Assembly (NCBI RefSeq): GCF_004331675.1
Contig: NZ_SJSN01000008.1
Span: forward strand, 1-64,000
DNA: 64,000 bases
Source of the DNA: Pedobacter frigidisoli
Lineage (GTDB): Bacteria; Bacteroidota; Bacteroidia; Sphingobacteriales; Sphingobacteriaceae
Direction of reading: 5' to 3'
Below the pieces are notes generated by a model. That model was given only the letters and a program-made list of their open reading frames with translations, was not told the DNA's origin and made no database searches. The translations under genes and the position numbers were made by a program. Each line of letters starts with the position of its first letter. Position 1 is the first letter of the stretch. Shown piece by piece: positions 43,271 through 52,631 of the stretch.

Positions 43271-44317
43271 TTATTTTTTTTGTGAAGGTATATTTAATTC
43301 TTGATTAGCCTTAACGGGGATTCCGAAATTCGGGGAACCGTCTGCATTCCAAGTAAATTTTTGTGCCCTTGGCGAACGTTTTCCACCGCAGCCCTGCCCA
43401 GGAGCAGAATTAGCATGGTAAAGAATCCAATCTTCCTTTCCATCAGGCGATTTAAAGAATGAATTATGGCCAGGCGCATATACTCCATTTTCAGGAGATT
43501 GCTTAAAAACTGGTTGCGTACTTTTTTCCCATGAAGAAACATCTAAAAGATTTTTTCCTTTCAAAGTTAACATGCCTAAAGCGTAAAAATCTGTCCAACA
43601 TCCACTAGCTGAATAAATTAAGAAAACCTTTCCCTTATTGATTAAAATTTGCGGACCCTCGTTAACATCTACATGTGGAGGATTGCCAGCGTCATTCAAG
43701 TCGCCATGTTTTTCCCATTCGAATTCAGGAGAAGAGATTTTATGTCTTTCACCATCAATCGTCCAAGGGTTTTTCATTTTAGCGATGAAAATTTCTTGCT
43801 TTTGGTTGATGTCTCCCTCCCAACCTGCCCAAATCATGTAAAGCTGATTTTGATAAGTAAATACTGAACCATCAATGGCCCATTTATTAGTCGCATCGCC
43901 CACTTTGCCCTTGAAAACCCAATTTCCTTTAAGAGGATCCTTACTTGAATTTTCCAGTACATACATACGATGGTTGTTATTGTTACCATCATCGGCAGCA
44001 AAATAAACATACCATTTACCATTAATGAAATGAATCTCTGGCGCCCACAATTCTTTAGAATAAGCTTTGCCAGCTGGAGGAATAAAAATCGTTTTCTTTT
44101 CGGCAGTCTTTAAATCTGCTAAGTTTTTCGTTTTCCAAATCACCAATCGGTTTTGCATAGAATTGGTGTAATAGTAATAGCCGTCTTTATAAATACTCCA
44201 TGGATCGGCTCCTGAAGGCAATAAAGGATTGGTAAAAGTTTGGGCAAAACTGAATTGAGCACCAAACAATATGAAGCATACTAAGCTAATTTTAAGGAGG
44301 ATTTTTTTTCTTACCAT
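43271..44317 (-). CDS. Secreted GH43-family glycosidase (alpha-L-arabinofuranosidase-like), copy 1
   Basis: The 348-residue protein (signal peptide ~25 residues) is a five-bladed propeller of the GH43 type: GADPWSIYKDGYYYY (base Asp), WAPEIHFINGKWYVYF, KWAIDGSVF (pKa-modulating Asp) and VNEGPQILINKGKVFLIYSASG with the acid Glu. GHNSFFKSPDG also fits. It most resembles the exo-alpha-1,5-arabinofuranosidase branch, a judgment by eye. It starts one base after the stop codon of its paralogue at 44319-45410. Confidence 0.88.
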   Translation of the reverse strand: MVRKKILLKISLVCFILFGAQFSFAQTFTNPLLPSGADPWSIYKDGYYYYTNSMQNRLVIWKTKNLADLKTAEKKTIFIPPAGKAYSKELWAPEIHFINGKWYVYFAADDGNNNNHRMYVLENSSKDPLKGNWVFKGKVGDATNKWAIDGSVFTYQNQLYMIWAGWEGDINQKQEIFIAKMKNPWTIDGERHKISSPEFEWEKHGDLNDAGNPPHVDVNEGPQILINKGKVFLIYSASGCWTDFYALGMLTLKGKNLLDVSSWEKSTQPVFKQSPENGVYAPGHNSFFKSPDGKEDWILYHANSAPGQGCGGKRSPRAQKFTWNADGSPNFGIPVKANQELNIPSQKK

Positions 44318-44318
44318 T

Positions 44319-45410
44319 TTATTTTTCTCCAGATGGTTTAGCGATTTGTAATCCGGTGGCTACAGGCTGGCCAAAATTCGGACTTCCATCTGCATTAAAT
44401 GTAAATTTTTGCATTCTTATGTTTCTTTGATCTGCACAGCCTTGGTTGGTGGCAGAATTTGCATGGTAAATAATCCAGTTTTCAGTTCCATCTGGAGATT
44501 TAAAAAACGAATTATGGCCCGGACCAAAAGCATTACTTTGAGGCTGTTTGGTAAACACAGGCTGAGTAGATTTTGTCCAATCAGCTTTAACCAATGGATT
44601 TCCACCTACTTTTAAATTCATCATTCCCAATGCATAATCGTCTGTTCCACAAAAACTTGCAGAATAAATTAAAGACGCCTTATTATCAGAAGAAACCAAT
44701 ACTTCCGGACCTTCGTTTACGCCAAATCCATTTTTTTCCCAGCTAAATTCTGGTTCCGTTAATTTCGTTGCCACGCCCTCTAAGGTATAAGGATTTGTCA
44801 TTTTTGATATGTAAATATTTTGTGTCAAATTAACGTTCGTTAAATCTGGTCTTCCACACCAAAGAAAATATCTGCTCCCGCCCGATTCGAAAACCGTTCC
44901 ATCGATTGCCCAAAAATCGGCACTAGTACTAAATATTTTTCCCTTATCTACCCAAGTTCCGGTAGTTGGATCGGCACTGCTATTTTCTAGAACCCATGTT
45001 CTTTGGCTAATATCGGCCCCATTACCAGCAGTGTAGTAAATATACCATTTGCCATCAAGATAGAATAGTTCTGGTGCCCAAACATTTCTTGAGTTTTGGC
45101 CGCCAGCTGGTGGTGCATAAACTGTTTTTGGTATAGATGAGCTCAATTTAGACATTGCTGTGGTTGTCCACAAATTAATTGAGCTACCATTGGTTTGCAA
45201 ATAATAATAAACACCATCTTTTTGAAACACCGAAGGATCGGCACCATTCATTAATGGATTTGAAAATGTGCTTACCGTTGTTGGGGGATTAACGGGAACT
45301 TCTGGAGTTGGTGTACTTGATTTCCCGCAGGATAGAGATGCGGAAATGATCATAAATCCAAAAATCAGACGGTAAAGTTTGATTTTCTTGAGTTTTAGAT
45401 TGTTCATCAT
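44319..45410 (-). CDS. GH43-family lipoprotein glycosidase, copy 2
   Basis: The 363-residue protein has a lipobox (ASLSC, Cys28) and a Pro/Thr linker, so it is membrane-anchored, unlike copy 1. The catalytic layout is the same: GADPSVFQKDGVYYY, WAPELFYLDGKWYIYY, FWAIDGTVF, VNEGPEVLVS and GHNSFFKSPDG. The two genes are tandem paralogues that now differ in location, probably one on the surface or periplasmic face and one soluble. A second ATG one codon later is equally possible. Confidence 0.88.
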   Translation of the reverse strand: MMNNLKLKKIKLYRLIFGFMIISASLSCGKSSTPTPEVPVNPPTTVSTFSNPLMNGADPSVFQKDGVYYYLQTNGSSINLWTTTAMSKLSSSIPKTVYAPPAGGQNSRNVWAPELFYLDGKWYIYYTAGNGADISQRTWVLENSSADPTTGTWVDKGKIFSTSADFWAIDGTVFESGGSRYFLWCGRPDLTNVNLTQNIYISKMTNPYTLEGVATKLTEPEFSWEKNGFGVNEGPEVLVSSDNKASLIYSASFCGTDDYALGMMNLKVGGNPLVKADWTKSTQPVFTKQPQSNAFGPGHNSFFKSPDGTENWIIYHANSATNQGCADQRNIRMQKFTFNADGSPNFGQPVATGLQIAKPSGEK

Positions 45411-45464
45411 AGGTATTTGATATTGATAAAAGCTAGCGACGATAAGGTCGCTAGCTTTATAAAA

Positions 45465-47000
45465 TTAGTATTTAGGATTTTGCTTTAAATTAGAATTCAA
45501 ATCTATATCGGTTTGTGGAATAGGATACAATTCGTGCTTACCAACAATAAAGCCAGAAAAATCTGCATCTCTTGAGGCCAAACCTGGACCTAAATCTCCC
45601 CAACGAGCTAAATCTGCCCAACGCCATCCTTCGCCGGCAAGTTCGGTAAGTCGTTCATGTTTTAATTGGGTTAAAAATTGAGTTTGATTTAGGCCTGGTT
45701 TAGCAACTGTTAATGTCGCTAAGCCAGCTCTTTGTCTTACTCTATCCACAAAAGGATAAGCTTCAGCAGTTCTATTCAAACCATTTAAACACTCCGCATA
45801 CATCAACAAAACATCGGCATAACGAATTAAGCGATAATTATTTGGAGAACGAAAACCTTCTTGATTTTTCCAATGATCGTTTAACAATTTACGAAACCAA
45901 ACGCCATTCGCATCAGGTCCCGTTCCGTAACGGCTTTGGAATGTTTGTCCATACACAATTGTAGCAGTTGGACCAGCTGGGTTTGCGTTATTAAAAATAA
46001 ACGACGCAGCTAAACGCGGATCTTGAGCATTTGTAGTTGTTTTTTCCTGCAAAAATTCGTCAACCACCCACCTACGTGCAGCTCCATCGGAGAAGCCTAC
46101 ACCTGGAGGTGCAAAAAATTGAGAAATAGAAGTTCCGGTATTATTGATTCTCGATTCATCCGTATCATCATCTGTACTCTCGGATAAGTTTTCGCTGAAT
46201 TGAATTTCAAAAACAGACTCGCTATTATTTTCCTTAGTGATAATAAAGTTATCACGATAATCTGCTGTTAAACTATAAGTAGAACTTCCGGCACCAGTTA
46301 CTAAATATGAAAATGCATCTGCAGCTTGTTGATACATTTTCTGCTGAAGATAAGTTTTCCCTAAGAGTGCGTAAGCAGCACCTTTTGTAGCTCTTCCTAA
46401 ATCAGTAGCTGGATAGCTCACTGGTAAATCCGCAATAGCCTCATTTAAATCTTTTGCTACTTGAGCATAAGCTTGTTCTGTTGTTGCATTGGCAGGCACA
46501 TCTCTTGGTTGAGATGGTTGCAACATTAATGGTGGCCTGCCGTAATACAATGTTAAATTGAAATAAAACAACGCCCTTAGGAATTTCGCTTCCGCAATTA
46601 TTCTTTTTTTACTGGTATCATCCATGCTAATTGCGGGTACATTTGTAATCACTTGATTAGCTCTGAATACGCCAACATATAAGGTAGCCCAAGTCTGTGC
46701 AGTTAAACCGTCGTCATAGTTGGTTTGATTGAAACGCATAAGGTTATTTAATCCTCCGTCTCCTCCAGAGCCGAAGCCCTCATCAGATTTTAAAATTCCA
46801 TGATAGAACATCCAACGAGAATATAAACTTGCCGTGCGGTAGAACGTGCTATAAACTGCGTTAATTCCTTTAGTAGCATCTGCTCCATTTTTCCAAAAAC
46901 TTACTAAAGTTGGTGCGTTTGGATTATCCATTTCAAAATCTCTCTTACATCCCGAAATGGCTATAAATGATGCAGCTAATATGATTATGTATTTTTTCAT
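45465..47000 (-). CDS. SusD/RagB-family glycan-binding lipoprotein
   Basis: The 511-residue protein has a lipobox (AISGCKRDF, Cys18), TPR-like helices (AEAKFLRALFYFNLTLYYG, a hallmark of SusD) and the C-terminal SusD segment (NNYRLIRYADVLLMYAECLNG ... RLTELAGEGWRWADLARWG). It binds oligosaccharide at the cell surface and closes over the SusC channel. It starts 16 bases after the stop of susC. Confidence 0.94.
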   Translation of the reverse strand: MKKYIIILAASFIAISGCKRDFEMDNPNAPTLVSFWKNGADATKGINAVYSTFYRTASLYSRWMFYHGILKSDEGFGSGGDGGLNNLMRFNQTNYDDGLTAQTWATLYVGVFRANQVITNVPAISMDDTSKKRIIAEAKFLRALFYFNLTLYYGRPPLMLQPSQPRDVPANATTEQAYAQVAKDLNEAIADLPVSYPATDLGRATKGAAYALLGKTYLQQKMYQQAADAFSYLVTGAGSSTYSLTADYRDNFIITKENNSESVFEIQFSENLSESTDDDTDESRINNTGTSISQFFAPPGVGFSDGAARRWVVDEFLQEKTTTNAQDPRLAASFIFNNANPAGPTATIVYGQTFQSRYGTGPDANGVWFRKLLNDHWKNQEGFRSPNNYRLIRYADVLLMYAECLNGLNRTAEAYPFVDRVRQRAGLATLTVAKPGLNQTQFLTQLKHERLTELAGEGWRWADLARWGDLGPGLASRDADFSGFIVGKHELYPIPQTDIDLNSNLKQNPKY

Positions 47001-47016
47001 GATTGTTATATTTTAA

Positions 47017-50000
47017 TTAGAATCCTACACTTAAACCAAAAGAAATAATTCTAGATGAAGGATAATTTCCATTATCTACACCTGGCTCAAGGTTAGCGTT
47101 TGCGCCAACAACATCAGGATCTAGCCCGCTATATTTTGTTATGGTGAATAAATTCTGTGCACTTACATATAGGCGAACACTGCTGATATTTGCTTTGGAA
47201 ATAAGTTTTGTTGGGAAGCTGTATCCCAATTCTACATTACGCAATCTTAAGAATGAGCCATCCTCAACCCAACGATCTGTGTTTCCTCTTGCGTTTTCAT
47301 TTATGCCTCTATCGTTAGCCGCAAATTGATATCCTAATCTTGGGAAAGTCGTATCAGTATTGGTTGGTGTCCAAGGATTAATGTCTTTTCTATAGTTGGA
47401 GTTGCCATAACTATCTAACTCCCTCAATACATCGTTGTATAATTTTTGCCCAAATGCGCCATAAAGTTGTAACGAAAGACTAAAGTTTTTATAGCTAGAA
47501 TTGAACTGCAAACCTGTGGTAAATTTCGGAAAAGCTGACCCAGCAAAAACACGATCTTTATCATTAATATCATCGTTTGTTCCACCATCAACTGTGTTAA
47601 CGTAACGAATATCTCCCGGTTTTGCGTAGGCACTTTGTGCTTTGTGTGCATTAATTTCAGCTTGGTTCTGAAAGATACCATCAGTTTTTAAAACATAATA
47701 TTCACCAATTGATCGTCCAACTTGTGTTCTGGTATTACCTGATTGAATATAGTTTTTAGGCTGGCCAGTTTCGGCATCTATACCTAAATTACCCAATGAT
47801 AAAACCTTGTTTTTGACTGTACTAATATTCCCTGCAATATCCCATTTAAAATCACCGTCTAATTTCGGACGATAACCTACATTTAACTCTATACCCTGAT
47901 TTTGGACTGAACCAATATTAACGAGAGGTGTTGGCCCTAGATTGCCTACATAAGCCGGTAATGGCGGGTTAAGTAAAACATCCTTTGAGATTGATCTGAA
48001 AATATCAAAATTAACAGTTAACCTATTATCAAAAAGCCCTGCATCGAAACCCAAGTTGGTTGTTTTTTTCTCTTCCCATCTTAAATCTCCTGATGCTAAT
48101 CTTGATTGTATTGCTCCAGGATAAGTTGTTTGACCAGTTCCAAATACAGCATCTGGCGCTTGATTAAGTACGCCGATATATTCATAGTTGGCCAATGTAT
48201 TAATCCCTAATATACCAAATGAGCCTCGTAATTTTAGATCTGAGATCCAATCAACCTTAAAGAAATCTTCTTTAGAAATTCTCCAGCCTAACGCTGCTGA
48301 TGGGAAATATCCAGTCTTGAAATCTTGAGAAAAACGTGAATCCTTATCTGCCCTAAAAGTTAGTGACACGAGATATTTATCAGCGTATGCATAATTAAAC
48401 CTTCCCAAATAAGAATTTAAAAGGTATTTAGACAAATTACCTGATGAGTTTCGCCCGTCGCCTGATGTAGTAGTTAACGTCGTAAAGTAATCATTACCAG
48501 ATTGTGTTAGCCTAACTCCGCTACCAAATGTATTATCAGTTTGTGTAGTTTGTTCTGTGTAACCAACTACACCATTGATGCTGTGCTTACCGAAATTGTA
48601 ATTATAATTAAGTGTATGTTCTAAAAGATAACTCAGGAATTGACTGCGATTATCACTTAGCTGACTAAAATCTGGCGACTGGTTTTGATACCATGACCCA
48701 TCTTTTCTAATTGACTTGCTTTTATCAAAACTAGTTTCTATACCTGCGTTAAACTTGTAGTTTAAACCATCGATAATTTTGAAATCTACATACGCATTTC
48801 CTAAAAGCTTGGCAAAGTTCGATTTTACTGAAGTGATGTTTGCAATTGCAGTTTGATTACGAGAAAATGTATTGATGCTTGCATTCGAGCCATAACCCCA
48901 ACCGCCTGGATTGTTAGTGCTAATTAAGGCATTATCCTGAACCGGAATTAAGGGTACGCTGCTAAACATATCATACCATGGATTGCCAGCAAATGCGCCA
49001 CCTTGAAATGGAGATCTTGAAGTAGATGATGAAAAAGCAATGTTTTCTCCAAATTTGAATCTTCCTTTGGTGGTTTCTGTATTTACCCTAAAAGATGCAC
49101 GTTCGAATTCTCTTGCTATTAAAACACCTTTATCCTTAAAATAACCGCCAGAAATTAAATACTTAGATCCGTTACCACCACCAGAAATGCTGGCATTGTA
49201 ATCCTGTACAGATCCCGTTCCAAGTGTTTCATCTACCCAGTCGGTATTTACTCTCCCATTGTAATTCGCAACGCCTGGCTGAACCGCCATTCCAGAATTT
49301 TGATATGCCTTAGTATTGGTTGCCGCATATTCTGCCGCATCCATCATATCGTAAGTTTTTGGTACTTGAGAAATACTATATCTCGATGTGATCGAAATTT
49401 TAGCTGGCCCTTCCTTACCTTTTTTAGTGGTGATTAAAATTACACCATTACCTGCTCTAGAACCATAAATTGCTGCTGCAGAAGCATCTTTCAAAATTTG
49501 GATATCTTCTACATCATTTGGGCTAACCGTAGTATTAGGATCAGCAATCATTCCATCGATAACATAAAGTGGACTTGCATTACCAAAAGTTGCTAAACCA
49601 CGGATATTTACAACAGCTTCTTGACCTGGCGCACCGCCATTTCTTACAGCAACCCCTGGCGTTTGCCCTTGCAATGCCTCTGGTAAAGAGCGTGAGACCA
49701 ATTTTTCTGTATTTCCAGTATTAACTGAACCAGTTGCACCAGTTAAATCTTTTCTTCTGATGGTTTGATAACCGATAACAACAACATCATCTAAAGCTGT
49801 ATTAGATGATTCCAAGGCAATATTGATTGTTGTATTTGATCCAACAGCAACTTCTTTAGCTGTATAACCAATATAGTTAAAAACAAGTGTTGAGTTTTCT
49901 GGTACAGAGATGCTGTACCTTCCGTTTACATCGGTTACTACAACTTTATTACCACCTTTTAAACTTACCGAAACGCCTGGTAAAGTTTCTCCAGATGATG

Positions 50001-50184
50001 CAGTTACGGTACCTGTAACTTGAATATCAGCTTTATTTTTTTTGATTTCAAAGGCATTTTTATTAATCGCTTGGGCGTAATTTGGAAATACCATCGCCGC
50101 TGCAACTAGCGGTAAAATGAGTATCCTCTTAAAATTACTTACCTGATGATTATGAAATACATTAAGTAAAATTTCTTTTTTCAT
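47017..50184 (-). CDS. SusC/RagA-family TonB-dependent outer membrane transporter
   Basis: The 1055-residue protein has a signal peptide (to about residue 40), a carboxypeptidase D regulatory-like domain (VTGTVTASSGETLPGVSVSLKGG), the SusC signature VVIGYQTIRRKDLTGATGSV (TonB box and plug start), a plug with PLYVIDGMIADPN and a long C-terminal barrel ending GLSVGF. With SusD it imports oligosaccharide with energy from TonB. The start MKKEILLNVF at 50184 is used rather than an upstream in-frame ATG at 50247. It is the first gene of the locus. Confidence 0.95.
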   Translation of the reverse strand: MKKEILLNVFHNHQVSNFKRILILPLVAAAMVFPNYAQAINKNAFEIKKNKADIQVTGTVTASSGETLPGVSVSLKGGNKVVVTDVNGRYSISVPENSTLVFNYIGYTAKEVAVGSNTTINIALESSNTALDDVVVIGYQTIRRKDLTGATGSVNTGNTEKLVSRSLPEALQGQTPGVAVRNGGAPGQEAVVNIRGLATFGNASPLYVIDGMIADPNTTVSPNDVEDIQILKDASAAAIYGSRAGNGVILITTKKGKEGPAKISITSRYSISQVPKTYDMMDAAEYAATNTKAYQNSGMAVQPGVANYNGRVNTDWVDETLGTGSVQDYNASISGGGNGSKYLISGGYFKDKGVLIAREFERASFRVNTETTKGRFKFGENIAFSSSTSRSPFQGGAFAGNPWYDMFSSVPLIPVQDNALISTNNPGGWGYGSNASINTFSRNQTAIANITSVKSNFAKLLGNAYVDFKIIDGLNYKFNAGIETSFDKSKSIRKDGSWYQNQSPDFSQLSDNRSQFLSYLLEHTLNYNYNFGKHSINGVVGYTEQTTQTDNTFGSGVRLTQSGNDYFTTLTTTSGDGRNSSGNLSKYLLNSYLGRFNYAYADKYLVSLTFRADKDSRFSQDFKTGYFPSAALGWRISKEDFFKVDWISDLKLRGSFGILGINTLANYEYIGVLNQAPDAVFGTGQTTYPGAIQSRLASGDLRWEEKKTTNLGFDAGLFDNRLTVNFDIFRSISKDVLLNPPLPAYVGNLGPTPLVNIGSVQNQGIELNVGYRPKLDGDFKWDIAGNISTVKNKVLSLGNLGIDAETGQPKNYIQSGNTRTQVGRSIGEYYVLKTDGIFQNQAEINAHKAQSAYAKPGDIRYVNTVDGGTNDDINDKDRVFAGSAFPKFTTGLQFNSSYKNFSLSLQLYGAFGQKLYNDVLRELDSYGNSNYRKDINPWTPTNTDTTFPRLGYQFAANDRGINENARGNTDRWVEDGSFLRLRNVELGYSFPTKLISKANISSVRLYVSAQNLFTITKYSGLDPDVVGANANLEPGVDNGNYPSSRIISFGLSVGF

Positions 50185-50544
50185 AATTGATTTACATTTG
50201 ATTTTGGTTAGTAGATGGATTGGGTGAAAGATCTGCGACGAGATCATTCATTAGCATACATGACTGGCTCCTTTTCATGACATGAGTTATAAGTTAATAT
50301 TTGGTTAGTTAGTGTGCTAAATTTTTGGATCATTTACCACATAGCAATTTTAGAGAATTAGCAGACTAATTGATGTAAAAATTGTATCTAAAGCTATAAC
50401 AATTGTTGATTTTTAAGCCTAACAAAAAATTACACACAAGCAAAACAATACCTTAACTAAAAGATAATCAAAGCATTATACAAAACAATCTGTTACATGA
50501 AATTATTTTAAGTAGAAATACGGAAAAGGAAATGGCAAAATTAA
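50185..50544. other. Intergenic region upstream of susC
   Basis: It should hold the promoter and HTCS operator of the polysaccharide operon, but I see no convincing -33/-7 pair on the minus strand. It contains the short inverted words CATGA/TCATG near 50275-50285. No gene is seen. Confidence 0.4.
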
Positions 50545-51168
50545 TTAATCTGCCAATTTGGAGCGAATACGACTTAAAGTTTCCAATCGCATGCATAAAA
50601 ATGAGGCAATATGTTTGAGTGGGACTCTATTGACAAGCTCTGGATAAGATTTAATAAAGCGAATATATCTCTTCTCTGCAGATTGCAATCTAGAAATGTA
50701 AGCCCTTTCACAAGCTTGAAGATAATGAAGCTGCGTCATCTTTCGTCCTATATAATTAGCAATATCGAAATTTGTATATAAAAGACGAGACATAGCATGC
50801 GGCACAGCTATGGCAACCACATCTTCTATTGCTTGTACGTACTCTTCCGTAGGTTCATTTTCATCCCAAAGGTTACGGATGTTGCCAATAAGTTCATTTT
50901 CCTTGGCTATCCAAGTAGTAATTTCCTTATTATCTTCTTTCATGTATCCTCTCGCAGTACCTTTTAAAACGAAGAAAATGTATTTGTTTCTGTGCAGCGG
51001 CGAGGAGATGAATTTGTTCTTTTTAAAATTTACAGGAAAAGTTTGTGTATTTAGTATAAATTCTATCTCAGGGGTTAAATTATGAAAGCTTCTGAACAAA
51101 GAAATAATTGGAGAGAAACCATCGAAAGCGGCCCACTTGTCTTGAGTGTAAATTTTATCGGGATTCAT
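50545..51168 (-). CDS. Crp/Fnr-family transcriptional regulator (copy 2)
   Basis: The 207-residue protein is a close paralogue of that at 2570-3184: the same FSPIISLFRSFHNLTPEIE start, KKNKFISSPLHRNKYIFF, ITTWIAKENELIGNIRNLWDE and the closing helix HIASFLCMRLETLSRIRSKL. Identical spacing implies duplication of one regulator. It stands directly upstream of susC on the same strand, 360 bases away, but nothing shows that it controls that locus. Confidence 0.88.
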   Translation of the reverse strand: MNPDKIYTQDKWAAFDGFSPIISLFRSFHNLTPEIEFILNTQTFPVNFKKNKFISSPLHRNKYIFFVLKGTARGYMKEDNKEITTWIAKENELIGNIRNLWDENEPTEEYVQAIEDVVAIAVPHAMSRLLYTNFDIANYIGRKMTQLHYLQACERAYISRLQSAEKRYIRFIKSYPELVNRVPLKHIASFLCMRLETLSRIRSKLAD

Positions 51169-51517
51169 TTTCTAAACTATTAGGTAACTGCAAATATTTT
51201 ATTACTCGGAGAGCACTAATTTAGTTTATCTATCTGTTAAATAGTAACATATACACTAATAATTTGTTTAAAAAAAAATCAAATTTGATAAGAGATTAAA
51301 TGAATTTAAGATCACCCATAATTTACATATAGCTAATTCTCACGATCACCAAATCGTGCATATTGGCATCATATTTTAATCCTGATTTGTATGAGTCCTT
51401 CTCGTATGAAAGGTTAGTAAGCTGTAACCAATATAAAAAAGGCTAATATTAGGTAATATGTTGTAGATGAGGGTGTTAAAGAAATAGGTTTATTAAAATT
51501 TTATTTTGATAACTTAA
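51169..51517. other. Intergenic region between the Crp/Fnr and cold-shock-like genes
   Basis: No gene is seen. An inverted repeat CACGAT-CACCAA-ATCGTG (51341-51358) may be an operator or small hairpin. The rest is AT-rich. Confidence 0.5.
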
Positions 51518-51715
51518 TTAAATCAATTTAATATTAGATGCCATTAAACCTGCTTCCCCCAATATGATTTCGAAATTTACCCTCGAATTCAATTCAATAT
51601 TATGTGGTGCATCTTTAACAAAAAAAGGAATGTCTTGGCAATTTTCATCCATTATGGTTCCAACGCCTAAATCCTTATTAATTACTGTTACGGCTCCTAT
51701 CAAGAAGTCACTCAT
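51518..51715 (-). CDS. Divergent cold-shock-fold small protein
   Basis: The 65-residue protein (ATG at 51715; an upstream TTG is less likely) has the five-strand rhythm of a cold-shock domain: IGAVTVINKDLGVGTIMDE, then DIPFFVKDA and VNFEIILGEAGLMASNIKLI. RNP1 KGFGFI is replaced by LGVGTI and RNP2 VFVHF by IPFFVKD, so normal RNA binding through aromatic residues is doubtful. It is shorter in conserved charge than the CspA at 26728. The role is unknown. Confidence 0.65.
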   Translation of the reverse strand: MSDFLIGAVTVINKDLGVGTIMDENCQDIPFFVKDAPHNIELNSRVNFEIILGEAGLMASNIKLI

Positions 51716-51997
51716 TATTTCCAATGGAATTATTATCTAAAAAACTTCGCAATTATAGCAAAATTTGTATATCTAAAATTACACAGATGGCAATATTTGC
51801 ACAACTAAAAGCTATAAAATTATAAGATTCAAGAGAAGCTTTTAATTAATCTGATCAAACCATTGCCACATACATCAAGAATTAATTAGTCTGACATACG
51901 GAATTTTCTATTGCCGCACATGGCTATCTTATTTAAGATTTCTTAAACCTTTCTCAAATTGAAATGGTTCTTTAAGCAACATCTTAATATTATAAAT

Positions 51998-52594
51998 ATG
52001 GCAACTACAACAAAATCAGCATCAACAAAAACAACTGTAACATCTTCAGTTAGTCAGAAAGCAAAATCGACAAAGCCTCAAAATAAAACAGGCAAAATGG
52101 AAGATTCAGAGTTTCATAAGTTTTTTGTTGATGAATTAAAGGATATTTATTGGGCAGAAAAACACTTGGTTAAGGCTTTACCAAAAATGAAAAAAGCGGC
52201 GACTAGTACCGAGTTGGCCCAAGCATTTGAAAAACATACTGCTGAAACAGAAACACATATCGAAACCTTAGAAAAGGTATTTGCCCTTTTAGAAGAAAAA
52301 GCCGTAGCTAAAAAATGTGACGCAATGGCGGGACTGCTTGAGGAAGCCAATGGCATTATTGAAGAAACAGATAAAGGTACAATGATTAGAGATGCAGGAC
52401 TTACTCTTGCAGCTCAAAAAGTTGAGCATTATGAAATTGCAACTTATGGAACGTTAAAAGTTTTTGCAGAAAACATGGGACATACAGCGGTTGCTGATTT
52501 GTTAAATCAGACATTAGAAAACGAAAAAGCAACTGATGTTGCCTTAACCGTAGTGGCAGAGAGCTTCGTTAATGAAGAAGCAGCTGCTGAATAA
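51998..52594 (+). CDS. DUF892 (YciE/YciF-like) ferritin-like protein
   Basis: The 198-residue protein has a basic Ser/Thr/Lys tail (residues 1-35) and a DUF892 four-helix domain: FHKFFVDELKDIYWAEKHLVKALPKM, HTAETETHIETLEKVF and AQKVEHYEIATYGTL, with the Glu/His ligands of a di-iron site. Family members are stress-induced and often osmotic-stress linked, which agrees with trehalose genes next door on the opposite strand. The basic tail is an extra and may bind nucleic acid or the envelope. The start at 51998 (MATTTKSAST) is chosen over an in-frame TTG at 51959. Confidence 0.85.
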   Translation: MATTTKSASTKTTVTSSVSQKAKSTKPQNKTGKMEDSEFHKFFVDELKDIYWAEKHLVKALPKMKKAATSTELAQAFEKHTAETETHIETLEKVFALLEEKAVAKKCDAMAGLLEEANGIIEETDKGTMIRDAGLTLAAQKVEHYEIATYGTLKVFAENMGHTAVADLLNQTLENEKATDVALTVVAESFVNEEAAAE

Positions 52595-52600
52595 TTTTTT

Positions 52601-52631
52601 GTACGGAAGAAGTTAACTACTTCTTCCGTAC
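52601..52631. terminator. Perfect 12-pair hairpin between the DUF892 and TreY-MalQ genes
   Basis: GTACGGAAGAAG and CTTCTTCCGTAC are perfect reverse complements around seven bases. No T-run follows on either strand, so it is a strong hairpin but not a classic intrinsic terminator. Its right arm is part of the last codons of the TreY-MalQ gene. Confidence 0.55.
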
